Assembly: GCF_000949455.1 (NCBI RefSeq)
Contig: NZ_JXXK01000005.1
Location: forward strand, 62,001-126,000
Reading direction: 5' to 3'
Length of the DNA: 64,000 bases
Source: Ruthenibacterium lactatiformans
GTDB taxonomy: Bacteria > Bacillota > Clostridia > Oscillospirales > Ruminococcaceae
Shown: one piece after another, positions 48,126 to 57,004 of the stretch
Position numbering within the stretch: the stretch's first letter is position 1
Layout: every line of letters begins with the position of its first letter
The notes under the pieces: model-generated
Told to the model about the DNA's origin: nothing
Seen by the model: only the letters and a program-made list of their open reading frames with translations
Database searches by the model: none
Program-made: the position numbers and the translations under genes

Positions 48126-49466
48126 ATGGATGTGCTGGAAAAACTGACGATCCTGACGGACAGCGCAAAATATGACGTGGCCTGTACGTCCAGCGGCTCC
48201 GAGCGGCCGGGCGACGAGACCGGCCTTGGCAGCACTGTGGCCGCCGGGCTGTGCCATGCCTTTGCGGCTGACGGCCGGTGCATCAGCCTGCTGAAGGTGC
48301 TGCTGAGCAACTGCTGCGTTTACGACTGCAAATATTGTGTGAACCGTGTGACCAACGATGTGCCCCGCGCCGCCTTTACGCCGCGCGAACTGGCGGATCT
48401 GACCATCGGGTTCTACCGCCGCAATTACATCGAAGGGCTGTTCCTCTCCAGTGCGGTGCTGCGCAGTCCGGACTACACGATGGAACAGATGATCGGCGTG
48501 CTGGAGCTGCTGCGGGGCGAGTACCGCTTTCGCGGTTATATCCACGCAAAAGCCATTCCCGGAGCGGACCCGGCGCTGGTGGCTCGGCTCGGCCTGCTGG
48601 CGGACCGCATCAGCATCAATATCGAACTTCCCAGTGAGCGGAGCCTTTCGCTGCTGGCTCCAGACAAGAGCAAACGCGCCATTCTTGCCCCCATGAAGCA
48701 GGTGAGCCAAAGCGTCACGCAAAGCAAGGCCGAGCTGATGCGGTATCGCAAAGCCCCGCAGTTCGCGCCCGCGGGGCAGAGCACGCAGATGATCATCGGC
48801 GCAAGCCCCGAAACGGATTATCAGATTTTGCGGCTGACCGAGGGGCTTTACCAAAAATACAGCCTGAAGCGCGTATTTTTCTCCGCCTACATTCCGGTGG
48901 CCGAGGATTCGCTGCTGCCCGCGCTGGACACCAAACCCCCGCTGCTGCGCGAGCACCGGCTGTATCAGGCCGACTGGCTGCTGCGCTTCTACCAGTTTTC
49001 CGCCTCCGAGATCCTCGACGAGCAGCATCCGGACTTCAATCCCTACCTGGACCCCAAATGCAACTGGGCCGTCCATAACATGCATTTGTTCCCTGTGGAC
49101 ATAAACCGCTGTTCCTACGAAATGCTGCTGCGGGTTCCGGGCATCGGCGTAAAAAGCGCCCAGCGCATTCGGGTGGCCCGGCGCAGCGGGCAGCTGGACC
49201 TTGCCGACCTGAAGCGTATCGGCGTGGTGCTCAAACGGGCCCAGTATTTCATCACCTGCAAAGGCTTTTCCCGTGGCGTGACTGCCGGGCCGGAGGCCAC
49301 CGTGCGCGCCCTGCTCGACCCCGCCGCCTTTGGCGTTGGCACGGAACAGCTGAGCCTGTTTGCCGCGCCCGCCGTACAGGAGCTGGCGGCACAGGGAATG
49401 CGCCCTGCGTCGGCCGCGCGGGAAGTATGTGAGGAGGCGGTCTCGTGCCTGGCACGTCAGATGTGA
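48126..49466 (+). CDS. putative DNA modification/repair radical SAM protein
   Basis: A 446-aa radical SAM protein of the TIGR03916 type. The cluster-binding cysteines are in NCCVYDCKYCVNR (CxxxCxxC). Nearby are the N-terminal ILTDSAKYDVACTSSG and GYIHAKAIPGADP. A C-terminal helix-hairpin-helix (MLLRVPGIGVKSAQRI, about 335) binds DNA. It is paired, as in many bacteria, with a DUF4130/TIGR03915 protein that overlaps its 3' end by 22 nt. Predicted role is repair or modification of DNA by radical chemistry; the lesion is unknown. Confidence 0.92.
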   Translation: MDVLEKLTILTDSAKYDVACTSSGSERPGDETGLGSTVAAGLCHAFAADGRCISLLKVLLSNCCVYDCKYCVNRVTNDVPRAAFTPRELADLTIGFYRRNYIEGLFLSSAVLRSPDYTMEQMIGVLELLRGEYRFRGYIHAKAIPGADPALVARLGLLADRISINIELPSERSLSLLAPDKSKRAILAPMKQVSQSVTQSKAELMRYRKAPQFAPAGQSTQMIIGASPETDYQILRLTEGLYQKYSLKRVFFSAYIPVAEDSLLPALDTKPPLLREHRLYQADWLLRFYQFSASEILDEQHPDFNPYLDPKCNWAVHNMHLFPVDINRCSYEMLLRVPGIGVKSAQRIRVARRSGQLDLADLKRIGVVLKRAQYFITCKGFSRGVTAGPEATVRALLDPAAFGVGTEQLSLFAAPAVQELAAQGMRPASAAREVCEEAVSCLARQM

Positions 49467-50305
49467 TCTACCTGTACGACGGCAGCTTTGAAGGGCTTTT
49501 GTGCTGCGTGCACGAAAGCGTATATACCCATGAGCTTCCTGTGGATATCCAACCCGAAGAAGCGGCCCAGCCTACGCTGTTCCGCCAGAAATATATCGCA
49601 GCAGACGAGGAAAAGGCTGCGCGCGTCTACGATTCCATTCCCCGGAAGATCTCGCCCGACGCGGCCGCTCTGGTGCAGTGCGTATTTTTGAGCTGTATGC
49701 CGGGCAAGGAGCTGGCGATTCTCCGCTTCCTTCTGCTGGGCTATCGGCGCGGACGGCAGACGATGTATCTGTTGTCCCACACTGCTGTTCAGCCGATGCT
49801 GGCCGCGCGGCAGAATCTGCTGAACGAAGCCCATCTGCTCAAGGAATTCCTGCGTTTTTCTGACTACGACGGGGCTTTGGCCGCGACCATCACGCCGAAA
49901 AACTATGTGCTCCCCTTTCTGAAAGAGCATTTCTGCTCCCGCCTGAAGAATGAAACCTTTCTGATCTTCGACCGTACTCACAAAGCCGCACTGGTCTGGC
50001 AGGACCGCAAAGCGCGGATCATCTCCCTGGATACGCTGGAGCTGCCGCCCGCCACCGCCGAGGAGCTGCGCTACCGCGTCCTTTGGAAGCGATTTTACAA
50101 GACCATCGCCATCGCTGCGCGGGAAAACCCCCGCTGCCGCATGACGCACTGTCCCAAAAGATACTGGGAAAACATGCTGGAGATGGAGGATGAGCTGCGG
50201 CGCACGCCGGACAGTCTGGATGCCTTGCCGGCCGCCGCGCCCGCCTTGCTCCCACAAAAGGAGGGACATTATGGAGCCCAATATTCCTTCCCCCGTTTGC
50301 CGTAA
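49445..50305 (+). CDS. DUF4130 (TIGR03915) DNA metabolism protein
   Basis: A 286-aa partner of the radical SAM protein. It starts IYLYDGSFEGLLCCVHESVY, has RRGRQTMYLLSHTAVQPML, and the DUF4130 core HLLKEFLRFSDYDGALAATI with the late MTHCPKRYWENMLEMED. GTG 49445 lies inside the upstream gene and follows GAGGAGG. Its 3' end overlaps the NUDIX gene by 35 nt, giving a tight operon. Confidence 0.9.
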   Translation: MPGTSDVIYLYDGSFEGLLCCVHESVYTHELPVDIQPEEAAQPTLFRQKYIAADEEKAARVYDSIPRKISPDAAALVQCVFLSCMPGKELAILRFLLLGYRRGRQTMYLLSHTAVQPMLAARQNLLNEAHLLKEFLRFSDYDGALAATITPKNYVLPFLKEHFCSRLKNETFLIFDRTHKAALVWQDRKARIISLDTLELPPATAEELRYRVLWKRFYKTIAIAARENPRCRMTHCPKRYWENMLEMEDELRRTPDSLDALPAAAPALLPQKEGHYGAQYSFPRLP

Positions 50306-50780
50306 AGACGGCGTCGAGATACACGCCGCCGTCCCTAAGGACATCACAGAAGCCTTTTCCGTCATTGCGGTACGGGAAAACGGCGCCTGGCTTCTGGTGC
50401 GCCACAGCGCGCGAAAAACCTGGGAGCTCCCCGGCGGACACCGGGAGCCGGACGAAACACCGCTGGAGGCCGCATGCCGTGAACTATACGAGGAAACGGG
50501 CGCTTTGAGGTTCCGTCTGTGCGCCTGCGGCTGCTATAGCGTCACACAGGGTGGACAGACGAGCTGGGGTGCACTGTTTCTGGCGGAGGCCATCACGCGC
50601 GGCCCTCTGCCCGAAAGTGAAATCGCGCAAGTACGTGCCTTTGCCGCACTGCCCAGCGCGCTCACCTACCCGACGATACAGCCCGTACTCCACGCTTGTG
50701 CGGAGAAATACCTGCGCGGCGGCGCGCTGGAAAACGCACCTCTCTTCCGCGCGCCCGTACGGAAGGGGGAACGCCCGTGA
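50271..50780 (+). CDS. NUDIX hydrolase
   Basis: A 169-aa NUDIX enzyme. The NUDIX box reads GGHREPDETPLEAACRELYE plus ETGA, matching GX5EX7REUXEEXGU, with TWELPGG before it. It hydrolyses a nucleoside diphosphate derivative; in this DNA-repair operon it may clean damaged nucleotides, though that is inference. ATG 50271 follows AAGGAGG and lies inside the upstream gene; its TGA overlaps the GTG of the ATPase gene. Confidence 0.9.
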   Translation: MEPNIPSPVCRKDGVEIHAAVPKDITEAFSVIAVRENGAWLLVRHSARKTWELPGGHREPDETPLEAACRELYEETGALRFRLCACGCYSVTQGGQTSWGALFLAEAITRGPLPESEIAQVRAFAALPSALTYPTIQPVLHACAEKYLRGGALENAPLFRAPVRKGERP

Positions 50781-51538
50781 ACGATGCTCTCTATCTTCGC
50801 GCCGTGGGGATTGCCGCCGCGGTGTAGCCTGATTATTCCTTTTCCCTGCCGGCTGTTCGGGCGCTGGCCCGTATGGGGCGCCTGCGGCTGGAAAAACCTG
50901 TCACGTTTTTGGTGGGAGAAAACGGCACGGGCAAATCCACGCTGCTGGAGGCCATCGCGGCGGCATGGGGTTTCAATCCCGAGGGCGGCACGCGGAATTT
51001 CCGCTTCTCTACCGCCAGAACGCACGCGGAGCTGTACCGCTCGCTGGTGCTGCAGCGCGGCCCGCGCCGCCCCCGGGATGGTTTTTTCCTTCGGGCAGAA
51101 AGCTTTTACAATGTTGCCACAGAGATCGACCGTCTGGATGAGATTGCGCCGCTGAAAGGCGCCTACGGCGGCCGTTCGCTTCATGAGCAGTCCCACGGTG
51201 AAAGCTTTCTCGCGCTTGTACTCAACCGTTTTTCAGGCAGCGGCCTGTACCTGCTGGACGAACCGGAGGCCGCTCTTTCGCCCGCGCGTCAGCTTGCGCT
51301 TCTGGCTGCTCTGGACGGACTGGTCCGCAAAAATTCCCAGTTTCTCATCGCCACCCATTCCCCGCTGCTTCTGGCGTATCCGAACGCCGAAATTTTTGTT
51401 TTGAGCGAACGGGGCATCGAAAAAACGCCCTACCGGCAAACAGAGCCTTACCTTTTGACCAAACGCTTTCTGGAGGCACCTGAACGTATGCTGAACGAGC
51501 TGCTCGGAACGGAGGAGGAAGCATTCGAGGCCAGATAA
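50777..51538 (+). pseudogene. AAA family ATPase, interrupted by an amber codon
   Basis: The frame that starts with GTG 50777 (overlapping the NUDIX stop) reads NDALYLRAVGIAAAV, then TAG at 50825-50827, then continues in frame PDYSFPLPAVRAL...KPVTFLVGENGTGKSTLLEAI with Walker A, FNPEGGTRNFRF, the Walker B LYLLDEPEAALSP and ATHSPLLLAYP. Homologs of this ATP-binding family run through without a stop, so CAG or similar became TAG. ATG 50873 could restart translation of 221 aa but lacks a ribosome site. Inactivated, readthrough, or sequencing error. Confidence 0.75.
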
Positions 51539-51540
51539 GT

Positions 51541-51690
51541 TCGACGTCCGCAGACATAAAACAGACGGACAAGAAAGAATAGATACAGATCTAGGAAAAG
51601 CTGGCGGCGGCAAAGCAATGCAGCTTTGCGAAGCAAAATACAGGCCATGGGACGAACGCCGCAAAAAAGGTTGCGGCTGCGCCCGCAGAC
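51541..51690 (-). repeat. diverged copy of dispersed repeat
   Basis: Read on the minus strand this matches 58339-58480 over about 140 bp with many substitutions. Shared blocks are a CCxxCCTTTTTTG start, TTTGCxxCGCAAAG, TGCAT, CTTTGCC.CCGCCAGCTTTT, and an ending GTCCG/CGGAC hairpin. No gene is found between 51539 and 52082; the remainder holds only inverted repeats (for example GATTGGCG/CGCCAATC near 51890) and the promoter at 52037. Confidence 0.6.
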
Positions 51691-52036
51691 ACGTACCGGA
51701 GAAACGGAAAGCCTCTCTTGCAGATAATCGTGCTAAAAACGCAGCTCTTAGCGTTCAGACGGCCTTTTTTGCGCAAAATAGCCTCGCGATGCTCCACAGG
51801 GTCTGTGCCAAGACGTGTAGAACGAAGCGGCCGCCGAAGGCCGCCATGTCGCAGCGACCGCGGCCGAAAACCCTGTTCGCAGGCAGATTGGCGAAAAAGC
51901 CGCGCTTTCCCGCCAATCCGGATGCACTTGCCCTGCCGGGAAGCTGCTTTTCCGCATTCTGCCTGTTCCTGCCCGGCAGAAAACCGGTCTGTGGAACTGT
52001 GCCGTCCATGTGTCCTCTCTTTTTTCGATTTCTGTT

Positions 52037-52065
52037 TTGCAACCCTGTTTCCAATCATTTATAAT
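52037..52065 (+). promoter_or_regulatory. promoter of the DUF3795-flavodoxin-MutS-like genes
   Basis: TTGCAA (52037-52042), 17-bp spacer, TATAAT (52060-52065). AAGGAGG follows at once, so the leader is very short. Confidence 0.85.
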
Positions 52066-52082
52066 AAAGGAGGATTCCTAAC

Positions 52083-52505
52083 ATGTCCGATCCGGAATAC
52101 ATCGGGCGCATCGCCCGCAGCATCGCGCCATGCGGGCTGGTCTGCGCCCTGTGCGGCAAGCCGTCCTGCAAGGGCTGCCGGGAGAGTACGGATGCCGAGC
52201 TTTCCTGTTTGTGCCGCCAGCGTACATGCTGCCGGGAGAAAGGCTTCTCCGGATGCTGGGAATGCCCGCTTTTTCCCTGCGGGGAGGGCATGTTTTCCTC
52301 TGCGCGGAGCAGCAGCAGACGCCTTACCGCCTTTGTGCGCTGCGTGCGGGAGGACGGCGCAGACGCGCTTGCGTCGTATCTGGCCGCCAATGAAGCGCAG
52401 GGCCTGCTGTACCATCGCGACACAGTGCATTTTACCGGCGATTATGACATATCGGAAGATGAGGCGGAGATTTTACGCCTGCTGCGGGAGGGATCCAAAC
52501 CATGA
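52083..52505 (+). CDS. DUF3795 cysteine-rich protein
   Basis: A 140-aa DUF3795 protein. Eleven cys in the first 65 residues lie in CGLVCALCGKPSCKGC, LCRQRTCC and GCWECPLFPC, a pattern likely to bind zinc or an Fe-S cluster. The C-terminal half is helical. Function is unknown. ATG 52083 follows AAGGAGG. A second, diverged DUF3795 gene lies at 55349, with a flavodoxin-like gene and a MutS-like gene between. Confidence 0.85.
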   Translation: MSDPEYIGRIARSIAPCGLVCALCGKPSCKGCRESTDAELSCLCRQRTCCREKGFSGCWECPLFPCGEGMFSSARSSSRRLTAFVRCVREDGADALASYLAANEAQGLLYHRDTVHFTGDYDISEDEAEILRLLREGSKP

Positions 52506-52550
52506 TTCCGGGCGCATGGCGCGCCTGATTTTTGCAAAGAGGTGTTTTGA

Positions 52551-53174
52551 ATGAAAGTACTGCTGTTAAACGGCAGCCCCCATGCGAAGGGCTGTACCTA
52601 CACTGCGCTGGCTGAGGCTGCCGGCGCGCTGGAGGCTGCCGGTGTGGAAACAGAATTTGTCCATATCGGTACAAAGGCGATCCGCGGCTGCATCGGCTGC
52701 GGCAAATGCCGGGAGGCAAAGCGCTGCGTTTTTGACGACGATCCTGTAAATGAGGCCATCGAAAAAGCCCGGGCCTGCGACGGCTTCATTTTCGGTTCCC
52801 CTGTGTACTATGCCTCGCCCAACGGCGCTGCGCTGGCGTTTCTGGACCGGTTGTTCTACGCGGGCGGCAGCGCGCTGCGGTACAAGCCCGGCGCGGCGGT
52901 CGTCTCGGCCCGGCGCGGCGGCACAACCGCCGCGCTGGACGCGCTGAACAAATATTTTACCATCAACTGTATGCCGGTAGTATCTTCAAAATACTGGAAC
53001 ATGGTGCATGGCAACACGCCCGATGAGGTGCGGCATGACCTGGAAGGCATGCAGGTGATGCGCACACTGGGACGCAATATGGCCTGGCTGCTCAAATGCA
53101 TTGAGATCGGCCGCGCGGCCGGCATCACCGCGCCGGAGCCGGAACCGCCCGTGCGCACAAATTTCATCCGCTGA
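52551..53174 (+). CDS. flavodoxin-fold NAD(P)H-dependent reductase
   Basis: A 207-aa FMN reductase of the iron-sulfur flavoprotein-like group. It starts KVLLLNGSPHAKGCTYTAL (FMN phosphate loop). IGCGKCREAKRCVFDDD has the compact cysteine motif of this group, and FGSPVYYASPNGAALAFLDR binds flavin. It reduces quinones, nitro compounds or a partner protein. ATG 52551 follows AGAGG. Probably one transcript with the flanking DUF3795 and MutS-like genes. Confidence 0.9.
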   Translation: MKVLLLNGSPHAKGCTYTALAEAAGALEAAGVETEFVHIGTKAIRGCIGCGKCREAKRCVFDDDPVNEAIEKARACDGFIFGSPVYYASPNGAALAFLDRLFYAGGSALRYKPGAAVVSARRGGTTAALDALNKYFTINCMPVVSSKYWNMVHGNTPDEVRHDLEGMQVMRTLGRNMAWLLKCIEIGRAAGITAPEPEPPVRTNFIR

Positions 53175-53227
53175 GGACGCTCTTTTGTTCAACAACCGCC
53201 GCCCGGCGGACATTCCGGAGGCAAAAA

Positions 53228-54970
53228 ATGACCCCTGAAACAAACGCGCTCATTCCCGTGGGCATTGCCGCGCTGTGCTTTTTACTCGCTTTTCTGTATG
53301 GACGGCACCGGCGGGCACTGGCGCTGCGCCGCCGTGTGGCGGAAAGCTTCGGTCAGATGCCGGCAGAGCCGGAACGGCCCCGCGCCATGACACGGGAATT
53401 CTGGGAACTCCTGCGCGCAGGCGAGCCTGCCGGCCAGTGCATCGACGACGCGACCTGGAACGACCTGGACATGGACGACGTGTTCGCGCGCATTGATATC
53501 TGCCAAAGCGCCGTGGGGCGTGCCTGCCTTTATGCAGTGCTGCACCGCCTGAACACCGGGCCGGAGCTTGCCCGGCGCGCCCGTCTCTGCGGCCTTTTCG
53601 CGGCGCGGCCCGCGCTTCGGCTGAATGTCCAGCTCTGCCTTGCACGCCTGGGCCGCAAGCGCGGGCAGGAATTCGCCGGTTTCCTGTTTGACCCATCTCC
53701 CATGCGTCTGCCGCTGGCCGGGTTGTACCGCATTTGTATGTTTCTTCCCTTTCTGGCATTGCCCTCACTTTTCTTCGGGCCGTGGGCGTTGTGCTTTCTT
53801 GCCGCCTGCGTGTTGAACACGGCGCTGTATTATCACGCCAAAGATAAAATACGCGCGCATCTGGACACATTGGGTTATTTTTCAATGCTGCTTTCTGCGG
53901 CAAAGCGCCTTTCCCGGCTCGTGCAAACCGACGCGCCCCAGCTTTCCGATGCGCTGAACGATGCCGCCCGGCCGCTGAAGGCGGTTTCCGGCGGCGTGGG
54001 GGCGCTGGCCCGCCCCTCCACGGGCGAGCTGAACGACATGCTGTTCGAGCTGATGGGGGCGCTGACGCTGGCGCCCCTGCTGTATTACGACCGCGCCGTC
54101 CGTGTGATGCAGCGCGAACACGCTGCGCTGCTGCGCCTGTGCATGCTGCTGGGCGAAACGGAGCTTGCCATAGCCGCGCTTTCATTCCGTGAGAGCCTTC
54201 CCCTCCAGTGTACGCCGGAATTTACTTCCGAAATGGCACTTGTCTGCGACGAACTGTACCATCCGCTCCTGGAAACGCCCGTGGCGAACAGCGCGGTATT
54301 CCGGCGCCACACATTGTTCACTGGTTCCAATGCGTCCGGCAAATCCACATTCATCAAAGCACTGGCCGTCAACGCCATTCTGGCGCAGACGCTGGGCGTA
54401 TGCGCCGCCCGTGCATTCACGCTGCCCCGGGCACTGGTGGTATCCTCCATGGCGGTTTCCGACAACCTCTGCGCCGGAGACAGCTATTTTGTGGCGGAGC
54501 TGAAATCTCTGCGCCGCCTGCTGGCCTGCGCGCAAACCGGAACGCCCTGCCTGTGCTTTATTGACGAGATTCTGAAGGGGACCAACACCGTGGAGCGCAT
54601 CGCAGCCTCGGCGGCGGTGCTGCGCCATCTGGCCGGGTGCCGCTGTCTGTGCTTCGTCGCCACCCATGACCGGGAACTGACGGAAATGCTTGCGGGCCTG
54701 TATGAAAACCGCCACTTCTCCGAACAGGTGGGGCCGGAGGGCGTCACCTTTGACTATCTGCTCAGGGAGGGTCCCGCGCACACACGCAACGCCATCGCGC
54801 TGCTGGCGCAGTTGGGTTTCCCTGCAAAGGTGACGCAGGCGGCGGAGGATGCGGCCCGCGCCTTCGAGGCGGAGGGACGGTGGCCCGCGGAACGGAGCGG
54901 CAGAAAGGATAATTGTGGCACCTGCTTTCCGGAAACGCCCTGCAGCTGGGACAAAGCAGCGAAAAAATGA
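53228..54970 (+). CDS. membrane-anchored MutS-like ATPase
   Basis: A 580-aa protein with a C-terminal MutS ATPase domain: Walker A TGSNASGKSTFIKAL, Walker B CLCFIDEILKGTNTVER and switch FVATHDRELTEML. It lacks the mismatch-recognition domains of MutS. The N-terminal half has one helix at about 10-28 and a hydrophobic pair at about 165-205 (FLPFLALPSLFFGPWALCFL), so it is membrane-bound. Such MutS-like proteins are not part of mismatch repair, and their role is unknown. The last 18 codons overlap the start of a decayed DUF1232 gene. Confidence 0.88.
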   Translation: MTPETNALIPVGIAALCFLLAFLYGRHRRALALRRRVAESFGQMPAEPERPRAMTREFWELLRAGEPAGQCIDDATWNDLDMDDVFARIDICQSAVGRACLYAVLHRLNTGPELARRARLCGLFAARPALRLNVQLCLARLGRKRGQEFAGFLFDPSPMRLPLAGLYRICMFLPFLALPSLFFGPWALCFLAACVLNTALYYHAKDKIRAHLDTLGYFSMLLSAAKRLSRLVQTDAPQLSDALNDAARPLKAVSGGVGALARPSTGELNDMLFELMGALTLAPLLYYDRAVRVMQREHAALLRLCMLLGETELAIAALSFRESLPLQCTPEFTSEMALVCDELYHPLLETPVANSAVFRRHTLFTGSNASGKSTFIKALAVNAILAQTLGVCAARAFTLPRALVVSSMAVSDNLCAGDSYFVAELKSLRRLLACAQTGTPCLCFIDEILKGTNTVERIAASAAVLRHLAGCRCLCFVATHDRELTEMLAGLYENRHFSEQVGPEGVTFDYLLREGPAHTRNAIALLAQLGFPAKVTQAAEDAARAFEAEGRWPAERSGRKDNCGTCFPETPCSWDKAAKK

Positions 54971-55300
54971 TGTACAGGCTGTCTTTCTCGCCCTGAAAGC
55001 ACCCGGTATGCCATGGCATATGTGAATACCGGCGGCCTTCACCGCGGCTTATGCGCTTTCCCGCATCGACCTCGTGCCCGATTTTATCCCTATGCCGAGA
55101 TACCCGGACGACCTTTTGCTTTTGCCGCTGTCGGCGGCATGCACCGTAAGGCAAATCCCGCCGCAGATTTTTACCGCATGCAGTCCACGGGCCGATGGTC
55201 TGGTCTGTGGAATGAAGGCAGACCCAAACGCTGGTACTGCGCCATTCCTACCGCTCCGGCATGGGCCCTGGGGCTGCTGCTTTTGAAAGCCGTGCTTTGA
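54915..55300 (+). pseudogene. decayed DUF1232 (YkvA-like) membrane protein gene
   Basis: From GTG 54915 (AAGGAT upstream, inside the MutS-like gene) one frame reads DVQAVFLALKAPGMPWHM, a TGA at 55023-55025, then AAYALSRIDLVPDFIPMPRY and PDDLLLLPL, the DUF1232 signature. Near 55195-55205 the frame shifts, and GLWNEGRPKRWYCAIP continues to the stop at 55300. One stop and one frameshift show that the gene is inactive. Confidence 0.8.
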
Positions 55301-55348
55301 GAAAGCCCGCGCAGGACCGCCCCCCGGACGGAAAGGAGAAATTCCTGA

Positions 55349-55777
55349 ATGCATATGCCTGATGCCATTCCCGAAAATATGTTCGCGCCGTGCGGCATGA
55401 ACTGCATGGTATGCTATAAGCACTGTACCGTTTGCAAAAGCGTGCGTCCCTGTGCAGGATGCCTGAACGGGGACGAAGGCAAGCCGCGTCACTGCCGTGC
55501 CTGTGCCATCAGGGACTGCTGCCGTGAAAAGGGCCTGCGCTATTGTCTTGAATGCACCGCGTTCCCCTGCCGGCGCCTGAACCGTCTGGAAAAAAGCTAT
55601 CGTACGCGCTACGACGCCAGTCTTTTGTCCAACAGCCGCGCCGTTCTCACACGCGGGCTTGCCGTCTTTCTGGAGAATGAACGGCAAAAATATACCTGTT
55701 CCGTGTGCGGCGGCATTGTTTCGCTGCATGACGGTGTGTGCGGAACCTGCGGCGCATCCACGGCCGCGCTGGAATAG
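55349..55777 (+). CDS. DUF3795 cysteine-rich protein with zinc-ribbon tail
   Basis: A 142-aa DUF3795 protein: FAPCGMNCMVCYKHCTVC, CAGCLNGDEGKPRHCRAC, DCCREKGLRYCLEC and FPCRRL. Unlike the copy at 52083 it ends in a second metal-binding knuckle (YTCSVCGGI...GVCGTCGA), typical of a zinc ribbon. The middle is RLNRLEKSYRTRYDASLLSN. Function is unknown; DNA or protein binding is plausible. ATG 55349 follows AAAGGAG at long spacing; ATG 55355 is possible. Confidence 0.85.
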   Translation: MHMPDAIPENMFAPCGMNCMVCYKHCTVCKSVRPCAGCLNGDEGKPRHCRACAIRDCCREKGLRYCLECTAFPCRRLNRLEKSYRTRYDASLLSNSRAVLTRGLAVFLENERQKYTCSVCGGIVSLHDGVCGTCGASTAALE

Positions 55778-55837
55778 AAGCATGCGCTGCGCGGTGCCGG
55801 TCGCGGAAAAAGGAACCTTTCCGCTGCGCGATTTTTG

Positions 55838-55846
55838 TGCTATACT
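55838..55846 (+). promoter_or_regulatory. extended -10 promoter of the cyclophilin gene
   Basis: TGCTATACT about 110 bp before the start, with no good -35. Confidence 0.6.
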
Positions 55847-55956
55847 CTTTTTGTGGCTGCAAGCGTATCGGCGCACAAAGGTGCCGGGACGCCCGGCGGA
55901 CGCGGCAAGATCCGCGCAGCCGCCGCAGGAATGAAATAGAAACGGAGAAATGAAAC

Positions 55957-56430
55957 ATGATCGAGATCACCATGGAAAACGGCAAGACCATCCGCATTGA
56001 ACTGGACGCCGAGGCCGCGCCTATCACGGTGGAAAATTTCACAAAGCTGGTGAAACAGGGTTTTTATGACGGCCTGACGTTCCACCGCATCATTCCCGGC
56101 TTTATGATCCAGGGCGGCTGTCCCGAGGGCACCGGCATGGGCGGCCCGGGCTATGGCATCAAAGGCGAATTTGCCGCAAACGGCGTTGAAAACCCCATCC
56201 GCCATACCCGCGGCGTCATCAGCATGGCCCGCAGCCAGATGCCCAACTCCGCGGGCAGCCAATTCTTCATCATGCATGCCGACGCGCCGCATCTGGACGG
56301 CAGTTACGCCGCTTTCGGCCATGTGGTGGAAGGCATGGACGTTGTCGACGAGATCGCGTCCGTCGCCACGGATTTCCGCGACAAGCCCAAAACGCCCGTT
56401 GTGATGAAGTGTGTGAAGGTCGTGGACTGA
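55957..56430 (+). CDS. cytosolic cyclophilin peptidyl-prolyl isomerase
   Basis: A 157-aa single-domain cyclophilin. Active-site text is TVENFTKLVKQGFYDGLTFH, RIIPGFMIQGGCPEGTG, MARSQMPNSAGSQFFIM and DGSYAAFGHVVEGMDVVD. The catalytic Arg is in HRIIPGF. No signal peptide, so it works in the cytosol, in contrast to the lipoprotein at 22504. It is one base from the gtrA-like gene. Confidence 0.95.
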   Translation: MIEITMENGKTIRIELDAEAAPITVENFTKLVKQGFYDGLTFHRIIPGFMIQGGCPEGTGMGGPGYGIKGEFAANGVENPIRHTRGVISMARSQMPNSAGSQFFIMHADAPHLDGSYAAFGHVVEGMDVVDEIASVATDFRDKPKTPVVMKCVKVVD

Positions 56431-56431
56431 G

Positions 56432-56860
56432 ATGCGCCTGTTTAAAAAACTGTTCTCGTTTTTCTGGGACAGGAGCCTGCTGATCTTTCTTATCATCGGC
56501 GGGCTGAACACACTCGTCAGCATGGTCGGCAGCCAGCTTTTGTACGGCGCGCTGGGCTATTGGGGCGCGACCGCGCTGATGTTCACCGTATGCAGCGTGT
56601 TCAGCTTTATCTTCAACCGGAAATACAGTTTTGAAAGCAAGGCCCCTCTGCTGCAAAGCGCCGTGCGCTTTTCTGTGGTCATCGCGGTGTGCTACCTCAT
56701 CAGCTTCGGCCTTTCGGATTTTCTGGTGCCGATGTTCATGGGGCGCTTCTTTCCCGCTGTTTCCACAGACTGGCAGGCGCGCATCGCCATGCTGGTAGCG
56801 CAGGTGATCTTTACCGCCTGCAACTATCTGGGGCAGCGCCTGTGGGCTTTTAAAGAATAA
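56432..56860 (+). CDS. GtrA-like membrane protein
   Basis: A 142-aa protein with four membrane helices of the GtrA/DPMS family, which moves polyprenyl-linked sugars or supports their glycosyltransferases. Motifs are FLIIGGLNTLVSM, FIFNRKYSFES and the terminal NYLGQRLWAFKE. It begins right after the cyclophilin stop and lacks a strong ribosome site, so it depends on coupling. A matching GT2 enzyme is at 16439. Confidence 0.9.
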   Translation: MRLFKKLFSFFWDRSLLIFLIIGGLNTLVSMVGSQLLYGALGYWGATALMFTVCSVFSFIFNRKYSFESKAPLLQSAVRFSVVIAVCYLISFGLSDFLVPMFMGRFFPAVSTDWQARIAMLVAQVIFTACNYLGQRLWAFKE

Positions 56861-56885
56861 GCCCGTTCCGCATCCCATTTTTGCA

Positions 56886-56931
56886 AAAAAGCCTTTGCCC
56901 CGGACATTGCGTCCCGGGGCAAAGGCTTTTT
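56886..56931. terminator. terminator of the cyclophilin-GtrA unit
   Basis: AAAAGCCTTTGCCCCGG and CCGGGGCAAAGGCTTTT around a short loop, followed by Ts. Confidence 0.93.
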
Positions 56932-57004
56932 CCGTATCTGCAATCGGCGGTGCCGGGCCGGAGACGGGATGGCCTGCGGCCTTTTCGCGCCGCGCTCCGT
57001 TCCA

